Assembly: GCA_963971405.1 (NCBI GenBank)
Contig: OZ020489.1
Coordinates: forward strand, 22,160,290-22,224,289
DNA length: 64,000 nt
Reading direction: 5' to 3'
DNA from: Psococerastis gibbosa
Lineage: Eukaryota; Arthropoda; Insecta; Psocodea; Psocidae
The position numbers were made by a program, and so were the translations under genes. Of the stretch, positions 12,566 to 24,517 are shown in pieces (the stretch's first letter is position 1; the number at the start of each line of letters is the position of its first letter). A model generated the notes under the pieces. The model saw only the letters and a list, made by a program, of their open reading frames with translations, was not told the DNA's origin and ran no database searches.

Positions 12566-13487
12566 TCGGTAAATACTAAGCGGCATATAATAGACCCGCA
12601 GAAAGAACAATTACTCATTTAGTGCTGCATACGGTAGAATATAGGGTATTCACTATGTGATTCAGCATGCTAAATTTTGAATTCTGAAATGTAAACATTT
12701 ATATGATAGTCATGCTAGAATGTCAAATCGGCAATTAATGATTTCTAATCGGATAATAAATAATTATTACTCACACTGTCATATATCTACTGATGAACAA
12801 ATCAAAAAATAAAACAAAATGAAAAATGCCACCAGGCTATTTTCGCCAATTTAGGTTGTCTCGATTATACGATAGATTTATCAAAATCAAATCAAGAACG
12901 TCTAATATAATATACTAGAAGTACCATTGGCGCTAGTGTCGCATGGTCATTTGATTTCCGCCATTTTTGGGCTCACATTTTATTATTTTATTTAAAAACT
13001 AAGAGAAAATGCCTTTCAGTTGCCCTTATTATTGCCTATAGGCCTAATTTAATTTTCATTTGCTACATTTGAAATTTCATAGGGTGCAGTTACTGTTTTG
13101 GATGATTGAACTTATTTGATGCTATTGTTTCTTTTTAATCCACATAATTTTCAGCTATTTTTGGAAAGCATATTTATCATAATAGTGAAGTTGGACAGCC
13201 TAAATATTTAATAAAGACACATTTTGTTTAGTTTTAAAAATCTTGGGATAGGTACCATAAGATAACTATTTAGTTTCATTTGGCACGAAAATGTGAGGCC
13301 AAAATATGGCGGGCTTTCTATTTGTCCCTGCTTCCGCAAGCAAATCATATGGAGGTGTAGGGGGCTCGATCAAAATTTAAGTTGTGTGCTACATCAATTT
13401 TCTATTGTTTTCTTTTACGATCGAGAATCGTCACATTCTCGATTAACAAGTTACTTTTTCGTGTCCGAGGTAGAGACTCCTTGTTTC
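12566..13487. other. No gene recognised
   Basis: AT-rich sequence with no recognised element before the foldback copy at 13488. Confidence 0.55.
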
Positions 13488-13627
13488 GGCGGTGTTTCCA
13501 CTGACGTCAATAGTGATAGTAATGATGATATTGACGTGGTTGCCGACATGTTTAGACTGTCTTTAATGTCTGCTACCACTTCAATATCACCATTACTGTC
13601 ACTATTGACGTCGGTGGAAACCCCGCC
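13488..13627. mobile_element. Foldback MITE family F, compact copy 1
   Basis: A 140-base near-palindrome. The 62-base arms 13488-13549 and 13566-13627 match with about 7 mismatches and enclose a 16-base loop. The ends are GGCGGTGTTTCCACTGACG and CGTCGGTGGAAACCCCGCC. Both strands read similar peptides simply because the arms are inverse. Confidence 0.88.
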
Positions 13628-13911
13628 TATTGGGCTCAGCCAACCTGACGCCATAGCCGGTGCATACACAAAGGTATTGGAAGGTAATGGTCTCTTTTCG
13701 GTGGTGAAAGGAAAGGATTAGCCGCTTGATGTTACCACTTAGCGTTGCCCCGGGGTACGCCCGATCGGTTTTTTGCCTGCGTGTATAAAACCGATCTTCG
13801 AGGAGACTCCTTTCTTGTGCCCCAAGACTAACACGTTAAGCAGGGGTTAGCATGCTAAATTCAGATATTAAATCCCCTAATGTGTGTTACATCAGTTAAT
13901 ATTATATTTCA

Positions 13912-14259
13912 GCCAACGGCCTGTTGAATCCATAAGAGCAGAGCATGTTTCAAACTGCTGCAAACTTGGTAGTTGGTAGTGTTCACAGCGTTGGCAGGGG
14001 AGCATGATGGGACATGATAACGCTCTGAGACTATACCAGTCAGTCTATGTGGGTATCGAGTCCTGGTCACCTCTGATTTAATCGTGATTCGTGTGACTAC
14101 AATGTTCCCCAAGTGGTTCGGAATCCACTATAATCAGGAGGTATACCTTGTCAGTCAACTCCCCTTTCCCCGAGGTGCCTCAAGTTAACAAACAGAGTCA
14201 CTCCCTCCGCCAGGCTGGCAGGGTTGCTGAAAGCAGGCGTTAGAAACAATAACAACAAT
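13912..14259 (+). repeat. 5S-like SINE family S, near full-length copy
   Basis: The head GCCAACGGCC continues directly with TGTTGAATCCA (a 6-base deletion relative to 5S rRNA). The family body follows ('gtggttcggaatcc', 'cccgaggtgcc', 'ccgccaggctgg'), with an (AAC/AAT)n tail. It lies immediately before the first neuroligin exon; 36 bases separate them. Confidence 0.8.
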
Positions 14260-14295
14260 ATTATATTTCAATGGTTATAATTTTTTTTGTTGCAG

Positions 14296-14448
14296 TTGGA
14301 GGTAATGAATTCACAAAGCACCCCGTACTGGTGTACATCCATGGGGAGTCGTTCGAATGGAACTCTGGTAATCCATATGACGGCTCTGTACTTTCCAGCT
14401 TTGCTGATCTCATCGTAGTCACGATAAACTACAGATTAGGTATATTAG
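14296..14448 (+). CDS. Nlg: Neuroligin exon a: oxyanion-loop region
   Basis: The exon follows a T-rich tract and TTGCAG and ends before GTAAGT. It begins with two bases of a split codon and ends with one base of a Gly codon. It encodes VLVYIHGES, then [11 protein letters not shown] and [12 protein letters not shown]. These are hallmark neuroligin blocks; in esterases the HG of the first block shapes the oxyanion hole. An upstream exon must supply the first base of the first codon. Readthrough past the donor stays open for about 47 codons and then stops, so the donor is the expected border. Confidence 0.94.
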
Positions 14449-17400
14449 GTAAGTGTTTTTATTTATTTAACGACGAAAACATAATATTACTTTTTTCTGA
14501 TTTTGTTGGGACGTTATTTTTTGTTAATCAAGTTCTAAAACTGTGGCCGATCAGTGTTAGTGGTGACAGCTACATAATGTACATCAAAGCTTAAGGGCAT
14601 ATTGTTTGTATAAATTTTCAAAATTTATTCGGGAGTGGACCGGAAGAGGTGGAATCATTATTTCAAATTGTGGATTAGACTTATAGAATTTTTTTCATTC
14701 TTTCTGTGGACCTGTTATTAATTAGCGCGTAAGTTAATGTTAGTTTTATTTATCAAGGGTTAAATATTTCGTATTTATATTATTTATTTACACAGTCTGT
14801 TATGGGTCATCTGGCGCTACAGGTATTGTGTATATCTGTTACAATACACGTTTTTGATTTGATTTGATTAGTTTATGACACCTCATTTACGGCTCTATGA
14901 GAAATTTGACTTTGCGTCAAAAAAAAATTGGAAGTAGGTGGCTCCATTGGCCCTTAAAATGTTCTTACGGTACATGGTACATATGGGTATGTATGGGTGA
15001 AAATTGTACCAAAAATAGTTGATTTAAAATATTCAGATCAAATCAGACCCCCTTCTCCCGCACTACACTTTTTATACAAAGTTAAATTACTCATAAAAAA
15101 TCGATCATATAAAATGTTCTTCTACATTTTAATACATAATATGTAGACGGCACTAACACCGTTTGGCCACAGTTTATGAACACGCAAAAAACATTTACTG
15201 ATAGGTACGCCTTCAAAAACTTTCTCTCTTCTCCTCCTTTTACTAGGGTTGATATTTTACGAGAAAATTGAATTGTAGAAAAAACTAGCAGCTGAGTGCC
15301 CGATAGTCTCTTAAATTTACGCAACAGAAATTTAATCGTGGGTAACGCCCCCTGGCAGATTACAAATTATTCTTATGTAGAGGCTTGCGAGTTTTTGTCG
15401 TTTGAAAATAGAGCCACGTTTGCAACCCCTCACATATTATTTGTATGCACTAGAGGATTTTCTAGCGGGTAAGAGGAGCTCTCTGGGGGTGCAGTAGTGC
15501 CACACGAAGGCTTTTTTCTCCCCCCGTGTAATTTCCCCAACCCATGGTGAGATGATTAAATTACGAAAATTTAATAAAAGCTCTAACGTTTATCCAGGTT
15601 ATTAGCTAAATTTTCCCATAGCGAGCAAATATTCGCCAATGAAATAATTCATTTTCCTGCTCGTATTCCCGTGTTGAGAGTTATTTATTTTACAGTACTT
15701 GCGCAATAATATGTGTATTAATAGGAAATTTACAGGTGGCATTTTGGTTTTAGATCTAAATCTAACTTTCTTCTTTCCATGACTATATTTCACACGATTT
15801 TGTCAACAATCTGCCAGTACCTATTTCACCATTTCTGAAATTAGGTTTAAATAGACCCGTTTTTTATTTTGGTGATTATCTCGCTCCCAAAACGTTGAAT
15901 TTGATTGTCACCAATCTTATTTTTGCACCTGCCGAAAATCTATCACGCTCAAAAAGTAAATGATAATACTGTGATTGCACCTACTGACTACTGTATATTA
16001 TTCAGCTAAGGTCCTGCTTGCACCGTACTACACATAGGGGGTATACTTTCCATTGAACCCCAGTAATACGCCTAACACACTCATGCCATATTTAAGTACG
16101 TCAGATTTAATTCAATCCTTCTTAAAAATTATCCTTCATGTGCTCTTTTGTTATCATGGTGATTTGTTTAGTTGGCTCATAAAATGCACAAAGGCACTGT
16201 AAAGTTCTGCGAATGTTTGCACGGGGCCACTAGCCAATAAAAATATATTTTATACTATATAATAAATATGCAGGAACTGTCTTTCACGGCGTTGTAAACG
16301 CTAAAAATATTGAATCGCTCTTTAAATGAATTGTTCTACGCCAAATGATTTGCATTAGTTTGTGTACTCTCACCTCGTAATAGTGATGGCTATCCCATAG
16401 TAATTATATTTATGAATGAATAGCTTGCTTGAAGCAAAGCTAGTAATACAGTATGGGGGGTTATATGGGGCATAAATAAATACAAATGCTTGTAGAACCC
16501 TACAGAAGGCAACTGAAGTGTGGTGAGCCTTGGAAAATGGGATTAGGTTGGATTAAAAAGGTATAATATGTAAGGCTTTAAAATTCCAGTAGCAATTAGG
16601 CAGAAAAAACCTATCAGCATAATCACGCAACTTTGCCTCCAATCCGTAAACGCACGGCATTCCAGCACAATTTTAGAGAAATTGTTGCCTTGATTGCCGT
16701 GCAAGTTTTACCTGCTATGTTTCATTTCATAAATATTAATTAACACTTAACTTTTCGGTAATCTTACTCATCTACATTCTTCTTGATTTCAAATGATGCA
16801 AATGTGACATTGGCTAATAAAAATGCAGATGCGAACACGGGAACGTTTTGTAATCCTTGTTTTTACGTATCGTATTTCACCATCACAAGATTTCATAAGT
16901 AAGAGCTGGATTTGAGAAGAATTGGTTTAATTATTCCTGTTGTTAGCGTTTGGCAATTTTCCCTTTTTTTTCCTCACCAGGTAAAATAATACATGTAGGC
17001 TGTACCCGTATACAATCTTGTTCAATCCTAAAATTGGTCCCATATCAACTGACTCCTGACCTTTGAACAGAAATCGTAGTGTAGATGCTGTACTCAATAC
17101 GGTATACACACATGAGGTTCAGGCTAGGGTTGCCAGGTGTCCGGTTTTTTGTACCTCTGTCCGGTAAAAAAAAAAAAAAATGTTTGACCAGACAATGCTT
17201 TGTCCGGTTTTTTCGCTAGAGTATGCAAAATGTTTTTTTTTCTGGAGGATAGATAGAAAGAAAGAAATTTTAAAATCTGATACTAGCTACTATGATAGAA
17301 AGTTCTTCAAAATTCACTAAATTTAAGACTAGATAAAGTGACCTTTTTTTAGAAATATTTACACTAGATAGAATGGCCCATTGACTCCCTGTATGGTTTT

Positions 17401-17551
17401 TATGTTTTGCAAATCTGTCAACCCTAGGTATAGCCCTCTGCACAGATCTTTTACAAGCTGTTTTCTCGTCCGAAGATTGGAACATCCAATATCCAAATAT
17501 TGACCAAAAGATTTTTTGTGTATGTTTCCACTAATTTCGTTTTTATTTCAG
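14449..17551 (+). other. Intron (3.1 kb), mostly unrecognised
   Basis: It is bounded by GTAAGT and TTATTTCAG and splits a Gly codon (phase 1). No coding exon was recognised inside. It is AT-rich single-copy-looking DNA except for a repeat with inverted ends at 17125-17428. Confidence 0.85.
17125..17428. mobile_element. Possible DNA-transposon remnant with TAGGGTTG ends
   Basis: The left end reads CTAGGGTTGCCAG and the right end is its near inverse, CTGTCAACCCTAG. Inside are repeated 'tgtccggtttttt' segments and A/T runs, with no coding capacity. Short imperfect inverted ends of this kind resemble non-autonomous hAT-type elements, but no clear 8-bp target duplication is visible. Confidence 0.45.
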
Positions 17552-17752
17552 GATTTTTAAATGCAAACGTGGCTCCTCACATGAAGGCACGTGTAGCTAA
17601 CTATGGACTGATGGATCAAATAGCAGCGTTGCACTGGGTGCAGCAGAATATCGAGCACTTCGGCGGCGACCCAAGCAATGTTACGTTGCTGGGTCATGGG
17701 ACCGGTGCTGCTTGCATACATTTCCTTATGTCTTCGCCAGCTGTTATGCCAG
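17552..17752 (+). CDS. Nlg: Neuroligin exon b: nucleophile elbow lost
   Basis: This exon of 201 bases has phase 1 at both ends. It encodes the block around [16 protein letters not shown], then [18 protein letters not shown]. In active cholinesterases the last motif carries the nucleophile serine in G-x-S-x-G. Here it is GHGTG, with Thr in the middle and no serine, as in other neuroligins, so the domain binds rather than hydrolyses. NVT is a potential N-glycosylation site. The acceptor is TTTATTTCAG and the donor is GTACCT. Confidence 0.96.
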
Positions 17753-17850
17753 GTACCTCGTCAATTTGACAATTTTTTATGCCTGAAAATAATCATGCCT
17801 CTTACGAAGAAATAGTTGGCCATTCCAAATGTCACTGGCAGATCTCCTTA

Positions 17851-18164
17851 GGCGGGGTTTCCACCGACCTCTCATTGCAGAATGCACTTACTTTGACGTG
17901 GTATCAGACATTCAAGATTTAGGCGGGGTTTCCCCCGACCTCTCATTGCAGAATGCAAAAGACATTGAATTTTTCTTTTTATAGAAATCTATTGAAATGT
18001 TTGTACTTAACATATTCCATGACGCCATTTTTTTAATTTTAGTTGGTTTGTTTGTGATTTTACTCTATGATCATTGCTCAATTTTAACTATGGCATAGAG
18101 TAAAACAAAAATTTCCGTCAATGTCATGTGCATTCTGCAATGCGGGGTCGGTGGAAACCCCGCC
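17851..18164. mobile_element. Nested foldback MITE (family F), copy 2
   Basis: The left border is GGCGGGGTTTCCACCGACC and the right border is its inverse, GGTCGGTGGAAACCCCGCC. A second left arm starts at 17922 after about 70 bases of an outer arm, so a complete inner element (17922-18164) sits behind an extra half-arm. An inner hairpin pairs TTTTACTCTATG with CATAGAGTAAAA. It has no coding capacity. Related copies lie at 13488, 30418, 32436 and 55682. Confidence 0.8.
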
Positions 18165-18329
18165 ATAGTGATAATCAAAACAATACGGCTGCAATGTTAA
18201 AGTTTCTAACCTCTTCTGGTTTGATGACCAGATATACCTATAACTAAGGAAAACCATACGCAGCGGGCGTAAAAGCAAGATCCAACTTGCGAATGCCCTA
18301 AAAAACCATTATAAAAAATATAGAAAAAC

Positions 18330-18640
18330 TAAGAAATATTTTTGATAGTCCATTTTTGTTTTCCTATCTCAACCTTATGCCAGGATAACCCTAAATATTA
18401 CAGCATACTGTCTTTATTGTTAATTTGACAATTTTTTATGCCTGAAAAATGAAAATAATCATGACTTACGAAAAAATATTTTTGATAGTTCATTTTTTGG
18501 GGGAAGGTGGTCTTCCTAATCCCCCTTGAGGAGGTCAATCTACCAAAAGACAACTAGGAAGCACACAGGGGGTTCCCCGTGCGCTTCCTAGTCTTACGCC
18601 AGGATAACCAGCTACGATAAGCATACGGTATTTCTTTAAT
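18330..18640 (+). repeat. Local direct duplication in intron
   Basis: The words 'atttttgatag', 'atgccaggataacc' / 'acgccaggataacc' and 'gacaattttttatgcctgaa' recur in the same order at about 18330-18420 and 18470-18640. A further copy of the last word is at 17766, just after the exon. This indicates a local segmental duplication of roughly 100-150 bases with later insertions. Confidence 0.55.
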
Positions 18641-18819
18641 TGATACCAACTTCCTTTCTATCGGGGAGCCCTATGAACTGGGGCATTGCAAATTTTCATA
18701 TTTTATTGTACCTAACAGCGACCACATTTATTGAATGCTACTGTGTGCTTAAAAATAATTGAGTTTTACGAGGATATTTTAGAAAAGGGTTAGGAACAAC
18801 AGTGCTGTCGATTTCAGTG

Positions 18820-19140
18820 GTCCGACACAAAAATTTAAAGCCCTCTCCCTATTGCCCAGCAGCGCTCGCGGCCTCATTCCACCAGCACAATAATGAAAAC
18901 GCCACACACGCTGTGAGCTTTCTTTCTGCGAGGTACATGCAAATTTACAACGTAAATGGGCCCCTTTGTTCCCGGGATTCGCTCGTGGGCTCCCAGCCAT
19001 GACGGCGGACGCTGGAGTCAACAATAGACAGATCTGGGAAGAGGGGGGGGGGGGGCAGCAGGTCGAGCGCTTCTCACCCAAACCGGGGCAGGATAAGTGG
19101 GGGGGGGGGTGGAGGAAGGCGGGGGTAAGTGATCAAATAT
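18820..19140. other. GC-richer intronic stretch with G runs
   Basis: Base composition rises sharply against the AT-rich surroundings. There are CpG-containing words, long G runs at about 19043-19054 and 19099-19108, and a stretch readable in several frames. No splice-bounded exon or protein family was recognised. Confidence 0.4.
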
Positions 19141-19506
19141 TTAGACTGGGTGATTGTGGACGTGGTGCCAATCTGAAAGTCATTACATCCAGACCGCAAT
19201 GATGACGTTGCCTGCCTCTTATCACCTTTTACCCATCCTTACCCTCTCGTTCGCTCCAGTAAATTGTCTTATCTCTTTGTATACCTATACTAGGAACAAA
19301 CATTTCAATTCACTGAATCTGAGCTCGCAATGTTGTTGTTTTTTTAAAATTTATTTCAAGGCTATTTGCCTCCGCGATAGCAAGAGTGAATGAGATTTCT
19401 ATTACGAATATTCAAGAAATCTCTCTTCCCTCATTGACTGTACCTTGATAATGGCTGAGGATAAAGTTAGGTTATGAAATCATAATAATTTATTGCAAAA
19501 AAGGTA

Positions 19507-19809
19507 TAAGGCTACCAGATTCTTGAAACTTCAAAGCCGAACATGAGTCAAAAAATTTTATTGGACTAAGATTCCAGCAGAAAACTAGTATTATACCTAA
19601 ATCATATATAAAATACAATACCATGAGTAAGAAGGTACCTACTGATAATGCTTTTGAAAATTAACTTTTAACAGTAGCTATGGCTCAATAAAATAAAATA
19701 AAATAAGTTTCCTATAAGGCCCTCAAGTGAAGAAATTTTCTTAACTTTTCTCAAAAGCCGGACATTTTTGGTATTTTAAACTATTTCTGGGGACATCTGG
19801 TAACCTTGG
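19507..19809. mobile_element. Small DNA-transposon remnant (AAGG-YTACCAGAT ends)
   Basis: The left end reads AAGGCTACCAGAT and the right end is the near inverse ATCTGGTAACCTT. AAAGGTA flanks both sides (19500-19506 and 19810-19816), a plausible target duplication. The interior is AT-rich and non-coding. Confidence 0.5.
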
Positions 19810-19857
19810 AAAGGTAGTGTTTGTGGTCTTACATCGCCATTTTTTTAATCCAGGACT

Positions 19858-20020
19858 CCAAGTGGTTCGGAATCCACTATAACCAGGAGGCCCACCCTGC
19901 CAGTCAACTCCCCTTCTCCCCGAGGTGAACCCTTAGGGTGCCTCAAGTTCATAAACAGACTCACTCCCCCGCCAGGCTGATAGGGTTGCTTAAAGCAGAA
20001 ATGCTGAAACAGGCGTTAGG
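19858..20020 (+). repeat. 5S-like SINE family S, 5'-truncated copy
   Basis: It carries the family body from CCAAGTGGTTCGGAATCC through the 'cccgaggtgaa', 'agggtgcctcaagtt' and 'ccgccaggctga' blocks to 'ggcgttagg'. The 5S-like head is missing, which is the usual 5' truncation of a reverse-transcribed element. Confidence 0.75.
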
Positions 20021-22994
20021 AATAAAATGCATAATTTAGATTTAGTTCGCCGCCACTGCAAACCATGAAAACTTGATTGCATGGATGAATATAACTTGCT
20101 AGCAAGACCAAGGTCGGTAATAGTAGAATTCACTCCTTATTGAGGCCATACCGTACATACTTCTTCCATGAAAATAGGGTAGAAAATCAGTTTTTGGACT
20201 CGGTCCAACTTGTTTAAACTTACTTCATAACTTTCTTCCTCATTGAATCCAATTTATCTAGATAACATCGTAGCATTGTCGCTGTATTCGGTTTCAAAAA
20301 ATTAAAAGAAAGAAGACAAAAAGTTAGAGGTGCTGCCAGCTATATTGACATTGCCGTTAACATTAACAACGGTGTTACAATTCTTTTACATTGTTTTTAT
20401 TCCCCGTCTTCTTCCCAATGAGTTTGTTTCACCTTTTATTGTTTCCTGTTTGAAGTTTACTCTTGCCTTTTTATAGAACTACGGTAGAAAATATAGCATG
20501 TTGTAGCTTAAGGACACTAAGACTACAACTACAATATACAATAGACTAGGCGGCCTAGTCTAGGCCTAGTTATTTTTTTAACAAAATTTCTTAGTATTGA
20601 ATTAAAATTTCACGTTAACCATGTATATTTTAGAACCAATATAAAATTAGAACTTATCTCTGAATTAGTGTAAATTATCCTAAATAAACCGCAATGAATG
20701 TAAATTTACTTATGGGGATTGATTCGCCAATTGTTTGTCAACAGAGATTATTTGATATTGCTGCATAATTATGCTAGATGTAAGTGGAATATTTTGGGGC
20801 CTAACATGACAAAGCAGCTGAATTTCATCTGCTTTGGAGCGCGTTAGTTTTAATACTTAATATAATACTTAAATTGTATAAATAATTCCCCTGGAAAGTT
20901 ATAGCCTACTTTTTACGTTGGTCCTAGGCCTGCTGCAATTAAAAAATTCTGAATTGGGCGTAAAGTGATTGCCAAGTTTTTATGACTAGGTATTTTGGTT
21001 AAGGGCTTTGATATGAAGAAATTATTTTCTTTTCGGGGAATTAAAATTTATTATGCAACAAAAATGTGAAAGCAAGGAGCCTGGACTGTAATCTCGAGGG
21101 CTGCCATGTTTTGGACAAGGACGCTTTTCCGTTTTTTTTTTGTTTTTGTTTTTGTCTGTAATGGGAGCGGAATTTCTAAACTGTCAAAAATTAATGATTA
21201 GGTATGCCACAAGCAAGAGTATGTCGGTATGTCAATGGGAAAATTAAATTCCTTCAAAACATAACTGTACGTTCCTGTATCTATTGGGCAGTTTATTCAG
21301 GGCAACTTTCAATTAAAAACGCTTTGCTGCCCCGTCTAATAAGCACTAAATAGAAATAAATTATCGGGAAAATTGTCATTTAGCTTAAATATATATATAT
21401 ATAACATATATATATGAGTGCTAATAAGCTTCAGGTTCCACTTGTAAAGAACTTATGTTTCGCATTGCGGATGTCGCATACCGTACAATAAGTTTATTTC
21501 TATTCTTGATAAAAAAAATCCATAGCTATAGCATATATGCAGTAAATGTAATAAAACATCATAAACTTCATTTTGTAGGTAATTCTGGATAATTTGTTAC
21601 TCAATACATACGAGAATTTTCATATGGAATTTTGTATTGCAGTTTTGCTAAAATTACATTAACTGTCGTTTGAAAGAACGTTTAGATCTCCAACCAAATA
21701 GCCGAGGTACATAAAACCTCCACACGAACCGCACTCGTACGACAGAAATGTTAATCTCAACATTCATCAACGTGCCATTATAACAAGGTAAAGGATAACT
21801 TAATTTGACTGAACATCCACACATTAATTTCTAGCGTGTCTATGCCGTTGAAATCAGTTAAGACTTTCATGTTTTCGTAATGCCATGCCATTCCGTCAAA
21901 GTAACGTTAATTGAGCTGAAAATAATTTGATGAAGATATGTTACGCAACTACCATTATTTAACAAACTAACGAGTCTCATAGGAACGATCTTGGAAACTC
22001 AGTAGATCTCACATGACTTCAAGGATGCTCAACCCCTCCCCCTCGCGCAGCCCACCTCAAACTCTTGAGACTCGTGAAAAAGAGCTTCAGGTGACAGCCT
22101 CCTGCGAAAACTTGTGATACAGGGACCTCGAGCTTGTTATACAACTCGGCACTCTTGGAGCAGCGACAGTAATAAGCTTAAGACGGCAGCAAACCCCTTG
22201 AGGCTGTTACAAACCCTTCGAAGCTTTAAGAGAAATGAGAGGAGATTGCTAAAACCTTTTTGCATGGTTATCTGGGCTTCATTAAGATGTTCTTTATTCT
22301 GATTTTACTCAATAGCGCTGGAGAATTTAAGGGCTATTATCGGAACGGTGATTAATCCTACTTATTTGTTATTGCTTCTACATGTATTTAATATGCAATC
22401 GAACAATTAGTCTTCATGACAACGACTGTCTGAGTACGAACACCAATTATCGCTTTTCTTTTTATTGTTTATTCTAACACTTTGTGGAGAATTTTCATAG
22501 CAAAGCTTGGATCTCTCTTCCTCTTTCGTTGCAAATTGAATTTCTATGAATAGGTATGTCGTGTGCTCTACAAAACGTCTTTTCTGAAAGTTTTATTTCT
22601 GTGGTTAAAGCTTAATGAATTGTTATTTGTTTCTCTATTAGTACCAGAAGACTGATCATAAAGCTCGGCTAGTACAGGGAGTATAAGTTATTTAGGCTAT
22701 AAATTAAATTAATTTGCAGTTGATTGTCGTAAAGATAGGTATGTAATATGATTTCTGTATTTTTTCTGTTCAATATGGGTGAAAATGGGCCAACGAAATC
22801 GTTAAGAGAAATTAAATGTTGGCTCAAATTAAATCTAAGGTGTTTAAAGCGTAAGATTAATGAAACACAAGAAAGATATATATATATGTATATATGTATA
22901 TACATATATATTCTATACAGGAGAGATGTCCATTCGAGAGTGCCAAAAATATTCTTTTTAATCCTGGGGTCACCTATTGTAACGTCTGCTATGA

Positions 22995-23358
22995 GCCAAC
23001 GGCCTTACCATGTTGATTCCATTAGAGCAGAGCATGTTTCAAACTGCGGCAACTTGGTAGTGTGCACAGCGTTGGCAGGGGAACCTGGTGGGACATGATA
23101 ACGCGCTTAGGCAGTATAAGTCGAGTCCTGGTCACCTCCGATTTAATCGTGTGACTTTACCATGTTTCCCAAGTGGTTCGGAATCCACTATAATCATGAG
23201 GTCCACCCTGTTAGTCAACTCCCCTTTCCCCGAGGTGAAAGAGTCTGCCCTTAGGGTGCCTCAAGTTAACAAACAGACTCACTCCCCCCGCCAGGCTGAC
23301 AGGGTTGCTTAAAGCAGAAATGCTGAAAGCAAGCGTTAGAAACAACAACAACAACAAC
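22995..23358 (+). repeat. 5S-like SINE family S, full-length copy
   Basis: This is the longest copy, about 364 bases. The head starts GCCAACGGCCTTACCATG followed by TTGATTCCA, which matches the 5' end of 5S rRNA. The body continues through 'gtggttcggaatcc', 'cccgaggtga' and 'ccgccaggctgacagg'. The 3' end is an (AAC)n microsatellite, typical of a retroposed tail. It lies about 220 bases before a neuroligin exon. Confidence 0.8.
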
Positions 23359-23581
23359 GTCTCCTATGACCAACCATTGAAAAAACGTACCAGATGGGCC
23401 CAGGATTCATTAAATAATTTTTGCGCGCTTGAATGTCCTATCTCTCATATAATATAGAACTCTAATGTCAACCTTTTAGTTTATTGTTCTCGAAATATTT
23501 TTTCATGGAAGCATTCAGTCAAATTTCTATCTCAACAAAACACTGCCATATTCCTTACAATGATTGTTTGGACATTTTCAG

Positions 23582-23908
23582 GTCTGTTCCACCGCGCGAT
23601 CCTCCTATCAGGCAGCGCCTTATCCAGCTGGGCCCTCGTGGAAGACCCCGTGGGTATTGCTATAAAACTTGCTCAACAAGTCAACTGTACAGTCCCGACT
23701 GACCTTCTCAGAGAACATGAGAACATTGTAGACTGTTTAAGAAATATTCCTCTGGAGGAGCTGCAAAGGGCTGACGTGGTAGCTCCTACGTATCTCAGTG
23801 CGTTTGGCCCCAGTGTGGACGGTGTTGTGATAAAAACTGGTTTTCAAAAAGACATGCTGACGTATTTTGTGCCGAGTGATATTCCTGTTGGTTATGCCAG
23901 CTTCGGGG
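23582..23908 (+). CDS. Nlg: Neuroligin exon c
   Basis: An exon of 327 bases, phase 1 at both ends, following ACATTTTCAG and ending at GTAAGT. It encodes LFHRAILLSGSALSSWALV, the helix after the nucleophile elbow, then VNCTVP (possible glycosylation site) and FGPSVDGVVI, all conserved in neuroligins. The last residues, around PVGYASFGG, do not match the usual sequence before the YDLLFGV block. They begin a Gly/Ser-rich insertion completed by the next exon. Confidence 0.95.
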
Positions 23909-24387
23909 GTAAGTGGATATTACACTACTTTCAAATTAGGCTTGCCTGCTGAAATTAGAGTTACCATTGGGTTACGGGTCTCTAACTTGCCGGAAATGAG
24001 GAAAATATCATCAAATTCAGTCCATAAGTGCAAGTAATGTATAGAACAAAATTAGTAAAAAATGTTTTCCACACTATTACAGCTGCAGGGACACTATTGT
24101 GGACTTTACGAAGTTAATATCGTGAAACGATGAAATAGTTATCACTCACCAAGTTTTCACTCAGACAATGGTTAGCAAATAGATTCAGTGAAAAACGGGT
24201 AAAATAGATATGTTATCACCGGTCCAGCAGATTAACGTTTTAGCAGTGTCAAATTTTTTCATCAATTTTTTCATTTAATCATCTAGTCCAGATTAGTGCC
24301 CCATATTTTATTTTATAGCATCCTATGACCTGGGGTTAGCTTTATGTTCCCCAAAATTAACTAGATATTCTACGAAACTTGATGGTG

Positions 24388-24517
24388 AGGCCCGTAACCA
24401 GAGGGGCTGAGGAGATTGACTTTGCACTAGATAGTATTGAACTTTCCAGACGTGCGAAATTTCACTACAAACTATAGGGTCGCAGCCCTTCCCAAAATAA
24501 AATCCTGGTTATGGGCC
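24388..24517. mobile_element. Short inverted-end element (AGGCCCRTAACCAG)
   Basis: The left end AGGCCCGTAACCAG and the right end CTGGTTATGGGCCT are inverse with one mismatch. The element is about 130 bases and non-coding, consistent with a MITE. No convincing target duplication was found. Confidence 0.5.

Larger units (their letters stand above)
17753..23581 (+). other. Intron (5.8 kb), repeat-rich
   Basis: A phase 1 intron between the nucleophile-elbow exon and the next neuroligin exon. It contains a nested foldback element, a local duplication, a G-rich stretch, a DNA-transposon remnant, two 5S-like SINE copies and (TA)n tracts near 21388-21415 and 22877-22915. No neuroligin exon is missing here by comparison with the family order SPAVMPG-LFHRAIL. 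Confidence 0.85.

Noticed and set aside
13293..13721. 142-codon frame on + and 72-codon frame on - with similar peptides
   Set aside because: The likeness comes from the 62-base inverted arms of the foldback element at 13488-13627, not from coding.
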